A stretch of DNA of 10,961 nt. Origin: Candidatus Sumerlaeota bacterium. Lineage in GTDB: Bacteria > Sumerlaeota > Sumerlaeia > MVZB01 > JAJFLK01. The notes under the pieces are model-generated. The model was not told where the DNA came from. It ran no database searches and saw nothing but the letters and a program-made list of their open reading frames with translations. Positions within the stretch are counted from its first letter, which is position 1, and each line of letters opens with the position of its first letter. Below are positions 1 through 5,224 of the stretch, in pieces. The stretch lies in NCBI GenBank assembly GCA_021772735.1, contig JAJFLK010000149.1:1-10961 (forward strand), given 5' to 3'. Both the position numbers and the translations under genes were made by a program.

Positions 1-60
1 CCGTACACGTGCACAAGGAGGCCTTTCTTCTTTCGCCCTCCGCCTTTGACAAACACTCCC

Positions 61-90
61 TCAATCTCTCACATCAATCTCATCAATCGT
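61..90 (+). repeat. Three short direct repeats TCAATC(TC)
   Basis: TCAATCTC occurs at 61-68 and 74-81, and TCAATCGT at 83-90. CAATC recurs at 104-108 and 170-174. The cluster lies in the leader before the first element gene. It could be a small iteron-like binding site or chance low complexity in a C/T-rich stretch. Nothing else supports a function. Confidence 0.3.
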
Positions 91-204
91 TACTGTCTTG
101 ACGCAATCAACCCCTGTTGTTAGGTGATGGTGGGCCGGTGACTCCGCGCGGGCACAGGTTGACTTCCTCCAATCGTCACGGAGGCACACCGCTGGAAATT
201 TCCC

Positions 205-1185
205 ATGGCAAAGAAGAAGCCCAGACGAAAGAAGAAGACTCGACTTGAGAAGTGGGGCGAAGAGAAGAACGATCTGACGGTTCTCACAGTAAGGAATGCC
301 GTCGCTGTGGCGGATTGGTTGTCCGATTTCCTCAAGGCCTGGGACAAGGGCAAAATCCCGTGCGAGTTCGTGCCCCTCGGGAAATGGCTGGAACTTTATG
401 AAACACCGTTCGGGCCGTTCAGCGGAGTGATCGATGGCCTCTTTGGACAGCCGGTCGAAGGAGTCTCATACGTGGATGTATGGGCTAACGGCGTTAAGCT
501 GCTGAAAAGGGCGCAAGAGCAGCCAGAAGTCTATGCCCGCCTGGTGGCTCGCCTCGATGACGACGAAAAACAAGAAGCGATATCGATCGGGCGGGAATTC
601 GTGCGGGCGCTGCACGATGAACGATTGGCGGGCTTCGATGTCGAGGGTTCGATCAAAGACTCGGAGATGGAAGTGATGAACGAAACCTTCCTCGGGGCGG
701 ACGGGCAGTTTCTCCTACGAGTTTTCGTCCCTTGCATGGCGCTCTCGCGGGAAACTCCGGGAGAGCTGTTTCGGAAGTGTCGGGAAGGTGATCTTCCGTC
801 GATCCAAAAACTGAGCAGCATCGATCCCGAGATTTTGAAGGATGAGGTCATCGGAGACATTACCGGCCGCTTGAGAGTGAGAAGCCCAGGCCAGTATCGT
901 CGGACGATAGGGAGGGCTCAATCTGCGCCGCTCAAACTTCCGGGCCAGAGAGAGGCGAAGCTTCTGGTCATCGGTTGCCTTGACGGGATGCTTAATCGAC
1001 CCGAGGCGAAGGCTCTGGGCATTACGATGCCTGAGATGCGAGATTTGTTCGACGCATACATGGAAACCAAGTCCGGGCACAAGGGCGCAAGAGATCGGAA
1101 TCTTCCAGATACATACGATGGCTTCCGGCGGGCAGTCCATCGGGAAGCAGAGAAGTGGAAGCCCTTCTTCGATCGCGTGATGTGA
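205..1185 (+). CDS. Hypothetical protein of the integrated element (326 aa)
   Basis: I do not recognise this protein family. ATG 205 is the only usable start, because the frame is closed by a TGA at 160-162 with no start codon between. A GGAGG at 180-184 lies 20 nt upstream, too far for a normal ribosome site, so initiation is unclear. The first 14 residues are very basic (eleven Lys/Arg), as in a nucleic-acid-binding tail. No signal peptide or membrane segment is visible, so it is probably cytosolic. A central block near residues 165-215 (LLRVFVPCMALS, then ETPGELFRK and EGDLPSIQKL) looks helical and domain-like. It precedes the relaxase/initiator gene by 58 bp on the same strand. That suggests an element function such as an accessory replication or transfer factor, or cargo, but this is inference from position only. 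Confidence 0.7.
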   Translation: MAKKKPRRKKKTRLEKWGEEKNDLTVLTVRNAVAVADWLSDFLKAWDKGKIPCEFVPLGKWLELYETPFGPFSGVIDGLFGQPVEGVSYVDVWANGVKLLKRAQEQPEVYARLVARLDDDEKQEAISIGREFVRALHDERLAGFDVEGSIKDSEMEVMNETFLGADGQFLLRVFVPCMALSRETPGELFRKCREGDLPSIQKLSSIDPEILKDEVIGDITGRLRVRSPGQYRRTIGRAQSAPLKLPGQREAKLLVIGCLDGMLNRPEAKALGITMPEMRDLFDAYMETKSGHKGARDRNLPDTYDGFRRAVHREAEKWKPFFDRVM

Positions 1186-1211
1186 CAGATTTTTTCGATT
1201 CGGTGTCACAT
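1180..1211. repeat. 8-bp inverted repeat between the first two element genes
   Basis: ATGTGACA at 1180-1187 and TGTCACAT at 1204-1211 form a perfect 8-bp inverted repeat around a 16-nt spacer. The left arm includes the final ATG-TGA codons of the upstream gene. A third half-site, ATGTG at 1214-1218, makes a second small palindrome with CACAT at 1207-1211. The T-run is in the loop, so this is not a rho-independent terminator. An operator for the downstream relaxase/initiator gene, or part of its origin, is more likely. Confidence 0.55.
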
Positions 1212-1243
1212 TGATGTGGACCTTCGCGCGGTAGATTCGCCTC

Positions 1244-2551
1244 GTGAGCAAGAGGCGAAAAAGTCCTGAGGAATCGCGAGCAAAGCGCAAGAACGCCCGG
1301 CTAGAGGCTGGCGCGACGCCGGGGCCGCTGCACCCGGCCGCGCAGCCCTCGGCCGGGCACCCCGCTTTGTCTGTAACACGCGGGGTGGTAGTTTCAAAAA
1401 GTGGCAATTGTGTAATTCCGGCTTCGCCGGTTCTTGCCTGCGGAATCGATTCGCTCGATCTTGGGTTCCACGTCGATTGGGGCGAGAATTGGTTCTTTCT
1501 GCGTAACGAGCTGGAGTCGGCGAAAGAGGCCGCGACAGGCACCGATGGAATCCTGTGGCGGGTCTTTGACGGGGAAGGCTCTTTGATCCTCCCGGGCGGA
1601 AGGGCTCCCTGCTATCGCTTCCACCTAAAACTTCCCTATGCGCACGTTTGGATCGCGAAGAGCCAAAAGGCTCGGGGCAACTCCAACCTATTCGTCTCAT
1701 TCGAGTCAAAGACACTCCGAACGGACGGCGTTGAGAAAGCTGTCGAAAAGGTCCGGCGACTTATCGCGGCGCTCGACGGGCGCGTTGAGTCGATCACCGT
1801 GAATCGCTGCGATCTTGCCGCAGACACGCTGATTCCGGGAGGGCTTCCCCTGGATTTGCTGCTCGATTCGACCGTATCGAGGGCGACGAAGCGAGAAATG
1901 CACATCGGAACCGATGGCCTTGAGACGTTTTACATTGGGTCCAAGAGTGCACCACTCCGGGCGCGTCTGTATGACAAGGGCAAGGAGATGCTCCAGGGCA
2001 ACGGAAAAAGCGTGTTTCTGCTGGGCCTCTGGGATCTCGACTCGCCGCAGGATGTCTGGAGAGTCGAGTTTCAGATGCGGCGCATCTTCCTGCGTGAGAT
2101 GAAAATTCTACATTTCCACGAGTTGATGAACTCGCTGGGAGAGCTGTGGGACTACGCGACTAGAACATGGACGACGCTTAGGCTGTCTGACAATCCGAAT
2201 CCCTCCCGTCGAACACTCCATCCATGGTGGGAAGGGTTGCAGGATTGCAAATCGATGTTCGGCGGGATCGTCAAGGTGCGCCGTAGTCTCAAAGCCGAAA
2301 TGAAATTTTCGGCGGGGAAATCCAAGCAGCAAATTCTGGGTCACCTCGTCAGTTTCGGAGCGTATAGAAACGTCACCGATTTTCATGAGGCAGTGGACCT
2401 CTTCCTCCTTGAGGTCGAGGGTGATTTGACTAGGCAAGAATTCGGGGCAAAGGTGCTGAAGAGACGAATCCAGAACGGGTTCGAGAAGGCGGACGCCTAC
2501 GGACGTTGGGAAGGCTCGGGTGAATATCCCCCGGATTGGGACTCCGTATGA
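1244..2551 (+). CDS. Rep_trans/MOB_T-type replication initiator or relaxase
   Basis: This protein probably nicks DNA and starts rolling-circle replication or conjugative transfer of the element. It resembles the Rep_trans family (pT181 RepC-like initiators and NicK/MOB_T relaxases of ICEBs1 and Tn916). The supporting blocks are NRCDLAAD (187-194), a GLETFYIGSKSA stretch followed by RARLYDKGKEM (225-249), and VWRVEFQMRR (271-280). These match the family pattern of an acidic metal-binding strand, a Tyr-Gly-Ser strand, YDKG and RVEF. Y230 and Y243 are candidate nicking tyrosines, but I cannot assign the residue. The domain proper starts near residue 67 (GIDSLDLGF). The 50 or so residues before it are low-complexity, and no ribosome site is clear at GTG 1244, so GTG 1385 is a possible true start. 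The stop overlaps the next start (ATGA), suggesting translational coupling. Length is near the upper end for the family. Confidence 0.8.
   Translation: MSKRRKSPEESRAKRKNARLEAGATPGPLHPAAQPSAGHPALSVTRGVVVSKSGNCVIPASPVLACGIDSLDLGFHVDWGENWFFLRNELESAKEAATGTDGILWRVFDGEGSLILPGGRAPCYRFHLKLPYAHVWIAKSQKARGNSNLFVSFESKTLRTDGVEKAVEKVRRLIAALDGRVESITVNRCDLAADTLIPGGLPLDLLLDSTVSRATKREMHIGTDGLETFYIGSKSAPLRARLYDKGKEMLQGNGKSVFLLGLWDLDSPQDVWRVEFQMRRIFLREMKILHFHELMNSLGELWDYATRTWTTLRLSDNPNPSRRTLHPWWEGLQDCKSMFGGIVKVRRSLKAEMKFSAGKSKQQILGHLVSFGAYRNVTDFHEAVDLFLLEVEGDLTRQEFGAKVLKRRIQNGFEKADAYGRWEGSGEYPPDWDSV
1358..1387. other. Candidate nicking origin (oriT/dso): GC-rich inverted repeat
   Basis: CACCCCGC at 1358-1365 and GCGGGGTG at 1380-1387 form a perfect 8-bp inverted repeat around a 14-nt, less GC-rich loop containing TGTAACA. 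It lies in the 5' part of the Rep_trans/MOB_T gene. Origins of this family are known to sit at or inside the 5' end of their own gene (pT181 repC, ICEBs1 nicK). From memory, the ICEBs1 oriT is also a C-run/G-run repeat with AACA in the loop. The functional assignment is inference; only the repeat itself is seen. Confidence 0.45.
1418..1430. repeat. Short hairpin CCGGC-TTC-GCCGG in the initiator gene
   Basis: A perfect 5-bp stem with a 3-nt loop lies 30 bp downstream of the larger inverted repeat. AATT-GTGT-AATT at 1405-1416 precedes it. The pT181 origin also uses a CCGGC/GCCGG cruciform stem, though with a longer loop, so this may be part of the same origin. It also encodes part of the protein, so a codon-level explanation is possible. 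Confidence 0.35.
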
Positions 2552-2901
2552 ATCTGGACGCGCAAGTGTGCATCAATCCCGAGGGCCTATATCGCCCCGC
2601 CGAAGTCAAGGGCGTGCTCGGCTGTCGTTGCCTCCAGGCGCTTAGGAAGGCCGGGCTCCGGACCGTAGGGGGCTGGTATGCAGGGCGGGCGATTCTTGAG
2701 ACATTCGATCGGGCGTGGCAGGATCGCTCTTGCCAGCGTGTCCCGCGTGGAAAGGAGAATGAGTATGAAAGGGACACGCAAGAAAAAACGCTGGGAGAAA
2801 CTCGTCCAGACCGGACGGATCTCGCTGTTTCGAGACTCCAGCAATCCGAATCGCTTTGCGGTCAGTTGGAGGAAAGCGAGCGGCTCTTACGGGAGGCGTA
2901 G
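2548..2901 (+). CDS. Small helix-turn-helix protein, putative excisionase
   Basis: This is a 117-residue protein whose N-terminal half fits a MerR/excisionase-like helix-turn-helix: GLYRPAEVKGVLG at 13-25, then LRKAGLRTVGGWYAG at 32-46. The pattern of a helix, a turn, and a glycine- and aromatic-rich wing before ILETFDR is typical of HTH_17-like proteins. Its position between the relaxase/initiator and the integrase suggests an excisionase or directionality factor, or a regulator of the module. ATG 2548 overlaps the upstream TGA as ATGA, which supports this start over one 12 bp upstream and implies coupled translation. The last 45 residues lie in a frame that overlaps the integrase start by 137 nt. 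That tail is polar and may be simple overprinting, or a frameshift may hide the true end. It has five cysteines in 117 residues, with no clear metal-site spacing. Confidence 0.6.
   Translation: MNLDAQVCINPEGLYRPAEVKGVLGCRCLQALRKAGLRTVGGWYAGRAILETFDRAWQDRSCQRVPRGKENEYERDTQEKTLGETRPDRTDLAVSRLQQSESLCGQLEESERLLREA
2751..2757 (+). promoter_or_regulatory. Ribosome binding site deciding the integrase start
   Basis: AAAGGAG lies 7 nt before ATG 2765 but only 1 nt before the in-frame ATG 2759. This favours 2765 as the integrase start and argues against the much earlier in-frame ATG at 2678. Confidence 0.65.
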
Positions 2902-3994
2902 GTTCAATGCTGAATCAATTGAACAGGCCATGGAGGTGGGGCCGATCGTGGCAGGTCTGGAACAGGCCAAGCCAGACACAAACGGCATAACTCTACTTGA
3001 TGGATTCCAGTTGGCGTTAAAGGAGGCCAAAAGAGGTCAATCCAGCCGTAGAGATTGGTTTTACCAACAGACGCGCTTCCTTAGCTGGCTTGTTGGCGCG
3101 TATCCGACGGTATCGCATTGGCACCAGGTCACGCGGCGAGTGATCAAAGACTATCTCAGCTCGTTCGATGGACGATCTCCAAATCACAGGCGGCTAATGA
3201 TCCAACCGATCGTCCAGACTGCGGGCTTCATGGAGCGCGAGTTCCAGATGCCCAACGTGACTCGAAAACTGGGAACGGGAAACGCCAATGTCCGTGAAAC
3301 GCCGGTGGTGTTCATCCCCGATGTGGTCTCCCTACTTGACTACCTTCGGGAAGAACATCCCAGCTTGGAGGTCGGAGCGGCCCTTCAAGGACTTGCTGCG
3401 CTGCGGATAACCGAAGCTCTCAGATTGACGTGGAAACGCGTGGATCTGGAACGAGGCTGTATAGAGGTGTCTGGTGATACGAAGACATCCTGGTCCAACC
3501 GAACGATTCCCATTGCCAGTCGATTACTTACCGCGCTGAGAAGGGCATGGGAAGAACGGCAAAGCCGCGATGTGATCGATCTCGATGCGCCGGTAGTTGT
3601 GTCCCCTATGGGATTCAGCTTTCTGGCGGGCAAGGACTCCTACCGCAACTACACCAAGGCGCTCCGCGCTGCAATGAAAGCGTGGAACGCTGAAGTTGAA
3701 TGGCGAGTCAAGGATCTGCGGAACGCAGTCCCCACGGCAATGGCCATGGGAGGTCTATCGAGTGACGTAAGCGAGCAGTATATGGGGCATGCTCCGAAGG
3801 GTATTACTGCCCGCCATTACATCCCGCGTCTGTCGTCGGTTACCAGGGGTGAGGAAGAGGCGTTCGCACAAGCGATGCATGTCTTCCGGACCCTCGTTGT
3901 GGATCATGTGAATCGAATAGTCGAAGGCGATGGGGCCAGGATTTTGAACTTTTTTGAACATGGCCCTGACGAGCCCGAGACCGAGAAAGCGTAA
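2765..3994 (+). CDS. int: Tyrosine recombinase (phage-type integrase)
   Basis: This 409-residue site-specific recombinase should insert and excise the element at the adjacent tRNA-Arg gene. The N-terminal part is basic (KGTRKKKRW) and would bind arm sites. A SAM-like core-binding region spans about 75-170, and the catalytic domain about 180-365. Visible active-site residues are R214 in LAALRITEALRLTW, K240 in GDTKTSW, R319 in the HxxR box, H342 in MGHAPKG and the nucleophile Y352 in ARHYIP. The His of HxxR is replaced by Lys (K316-D-L-R319). That change is tolerated in some family members, so the enzyme need not be dead. A tail of about 45 residues follows the catalytic domain. The gene overlaps the small HTH gene by 137 nt and ends 14 bp from the tRNA 3' end, the standard layout of a tRNA-targeting integrase. 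Confidence 0.9.
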   Translation: MKGTRKKKRWEKLVQTGRISLFRDSSNPNRFAVSWRKASGSYGRRRFNAESIEQAMEVGPIVAGLEQAKPDTNGITLLDGFQLALKEAKRGQSSRRDWFYQQTRFLSWLVGAYPTVSHWHQVTRRVIKDYLSSFDGRSPNHRRLMIQPIVQTAGFMEREFQMPNVTRKLGTGNANVRETPVVFIPDVVSLLDYLREEHPSLEVGAALQGLAALRITEALRLTWKRVDLERGCIEVSGDTKTSWSNRTIPIASRLLTALRRAWEERQSRDVIDLDAPVVVSPMGFSFLAGKDSYRNYTKALRAAMKAWNAEVEWRVKDLRNAVPTAMAMGGLSSDVSEQYMGHAPKGITARHYIPRLSSVTRGEEEAFAQAMHVFRTLVVDHVNRIVEGDGARILNFFEHGPDEPETEKA

Positions 3995-4008
3995 GTCAAG
4001 TAGTGTGA

Positions 4009-4085
4009 TGGCGTCCCCGGCAGGATTCGAACCTGCGACCCCAGGATTAGGAATCCTGTGCTCTATCCAACTGAGCTACGGAGAC
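4009..4085 (-). tRNA. trnR: tRNA-Arg (anticodon CCU), element insertion site
   Basis: The minus strand folds as a complete cloverleaf: acceptor stem GTCTCCG with CGGGGAC, D stem GCTC/GAGC, anticodon stem CAGGA/TCCTG with loop TTCCTAA, and T arm GCAGG-TTCGAAT-CCTGC. The anticodon is CCT, which reads AGG arginine codons. The discriminator is G, and the CCA end is encoded (+ strand TGG at 4009-4011). The integrase gene lies 14 bp beyond this end, so the 3' half of the tRNA, probably the T arm and acceptor strand, should contain the attachment core. The tRNA looks intact and functional after insertion. Confidence 0.95.
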
Positions 4086-4201
4086 ACGCAGTGCGCGGCC
4101 ACTGCCGTGCATTGGAACACGCGCCGTTCGGAGGCTCAATCCAAAGATAGCCCGGTCGAACGGCCGGCCTCGGCGCGAATCGAAACCGCGAGGCGGGACT
4201 A

Positions 4202-4230
4202 TTGCCCGACGTAAACGCCGCAGGTATTCT
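4202..4230 (+). promoter_or_regulatory. Putative sigma70-type promoter of the crotonase gene
   Basis: TTGCCC at 4202-4207 and TATTCT at 4225-4230 are separated by 17 bp, each matching four of six consensus bases. The crotonase GTG start lies 55 bp downstream. Planctomycete promoters are poorly defined, so this is tentative. Confidence 0.35.
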
Positions 4231-4252
4231 GATCGGAACATTAAGATCGGAA
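4231..4252 (+). repeat. Direct repeat GATCGGAA, possible operator
   Basis: GATCGGAA occurs at 4231-4238 and again at 4245-4252, a 14-bp period. It lies immediately after the putative -10 and before the crotonase start. The position fits a repressor site over the transcription start. Confidence 0.35.
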
Positions 4253-4284
4253 AACAAAGCGCGCAACGCCGAGGGGGATACAGA

Positions 4285-5088
4285 GTGAAAGACGCCAAGA
4301 CCTTGCGATTCGAGATGCCGGCCGAGGCCATCGGCGTCGTAACGCTCAATCGGCCCGACCGCCTGAACGCGATGAGCCGCGAGTTGATCCGCGAGTTCCA
4401 CGAGTGCCTCGGCGAAATCGCGCAGCGCGACGACATCCGAGTCGTGATCCTGACCGGAGCGGGACGCGGGTTCTGCGCCGGGACGGATCTTAAAGACTCC
4501 GCCTCGGCCGAAGGGATGAACGCCGTGCCCGATGCGCTGGTCGGCCAGCGCCAGGTCAGCAGTATGGTCGCGCTCATGAGGCGCATCCCTCAGCCTGTCA
4601 TCGCGGCGGTTAACGGCGTTGCGGCCGGCGGCGGGTTTTCCCTGACGATGGCGTGCGACATTCGCATCGCTGCCGAATCCGCGCGTTTCGTCGCATCGTA
4701 TGTCAATATCGGCCTGAGCGCGTGCGAGATGGGAAGCAGCTATTTCCTGCCGCGGCTCATTGGACATTCACGCGCGTCGGAGATCCTTTACACCGGCCGG
4801 ATGCTCGAAGCCGAAGAGGCCGAGCGAATCGGATATGTCTCGCGCGTCGTGCCGGACGGCCAGGCGCTCCAGGCCGCGCTCGAAGTAGCCGGACAATTGG
4901 CGAGCAAAAGCCCCTTCGGGCTGCGCATGACAAAAGAAGTTCTCAATCAGACGATTGACGCGCCAAGCCTCGAGGCCGCTTTGGCCATCGAGGATCGAAC
5001 ACAGATGCTTGCGGTGCGAACCGATGATTTTCGCGAGGCCGTCGCCGCGTTCGTCGAGAAACGCCCGGCGAATTTTCGGGGAAAGTAA
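4285..5088 (+). CDS. Crotonase-family enoyl-CoA hydratase/isomerase-like protein
   Basis: This 267-residue protein has the crotonase fold and acts on an acyl-CoA substrate in the cytosol. The start is GTG 4285, with GAGGGGG at 4271-4277 as ribosome site. The oxyanion-hole segments are clear: GRGFCAGTDLK (61-70, including A65-G66) and NGVAAGGG (110-117). The two hydratase glutamates, Glu144 and Glu164 in rat enoyl-CoA hydratase, align with S119 and Y139, so it is unlikely to be a standard hydratase. An acidic residue is present instead at E148 (SACEMGSSYFLPRLIG), the region where isomerase-type crotonases such as PaaG and dienoyl-CoA isomerases carry a catalytic acid. The length is normal for the family. 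The reaction and substrate cannot be told from sequence. It has its own promoter-like sequence and stands next to no other fatty-acid gene. Confidence 0.9.
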   Translation: MKDAKTLRFEMPAEAIGVVTLNRPDRLNAMSRELIREFHECLGEIAQRDDIRVVILTGAGRGFCAGTDLKDSASAEGMNAVPDALVGQRQVSSMVALMRRIPQPVIAAVNGVAAGGGFSLTMACDIRIAAESARFVASYVNIGLSACEMGSSYFLPRLIGHSRASEILYTGRMLEAEEAERIGYVSRVVPDGQALQAALEVAGQLASKSPFGLRMTKEVLNQTIDAPSLEAALAIEDRTQMLAVRTDDFREAVAAFVEKRPANFRGK

Positions 5089-5106
5089 ACCCCACGCGAG
5101 TGCCGC

Positions 5107-5136
5107 TTGGTTCGCCGTGCCAACTTGCGTTATACT
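5107..5136 (+). promoter_or_regulatory. Putative sigma70-type promoter of the vWA gene
   Basis: TTGGTT at 5107-5112 and TATACT at 5131-5136 (five of six to TATAAT) are spaced 18 bp apart. They lie in the gap between the crotonase stop and the vWA start, and would leave a leader of about 80 nt. Confidence 0.45.
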
Positions 5137-5224
5137 GGCGGGCGTAACTTGAACGGGGTTGCTCCGAGCCGCCCGTCCCTATCTGAGATCGACCGAAAAT
5201 AAAAACTTTGAGCCAGGCCGCTTC

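Larger units (their letters stand above)
1..4011. mobile_element. Integrative element (partial), integrase end at a tRNA-Arg gene
   Basis: Four same-strand genes (unknown protein, Rep_trans/MOB_T initiator or relaxase, small HTH protein, tyrosine recombinase) lead up to the 3' end of a tRNA-Arg(CCU) gene on the opposite strand. A recombinase ending 14 bp from a tRNA 3' end is the usual layout of a tRNA-integrated element. The right boundary should fall within the tRNA 3' part, because such elements restore the tRNA end on insertion. I found no second copy of the tRNA 3' sequence in 1-204, so the left boundary is outside the window and this entry is partial. By eye the element genes use more A/T-ending codons than the genes to the right, which fits acquisition. 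No coupling protein or type IV secretion gene is visible. It could be an integrative mobilizable element, an ICE fragment or an integrated rolling-circle plasmid. Confidence 0.75.

Noticed and set aside
46..74. TTGACA at 46-51 as a promoter -35
   Set aside because: The hexamer is perfect, but the sequence 17 bp downstream (TCACAT) is a poor -10, and other TTGAC copies at 98 and 158 also lack good partners.
1..204. Left attachment site (second copy of the tRNA-Arg 3' end)
   Set aside because: I compared this stretch with 4009-4060 by eye and found no matching block. The left end must be outside the window.
715..1715. Minus-strand frames of 275 and 169 codons over the first two element genes
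   Set aside because: Arg/Ser/Pro-rich composition typical of antisense frames; the + frames have protein-like composition and family motifs.
3954..4214. 86-codon + strand frame with PAGFEPATPGLGILCSIQLSYG
   Set aside because: It is the antisense translation of the tRNA-Arg gene, a known false protein.
4047..4767. Minus-strand frames of 179 and 234 codons over the crotonase gene and tRNA
   Set aside because: They are antisense to a clear crotonase with a ribosome site, have no recognisable domain and run through the tRNA.
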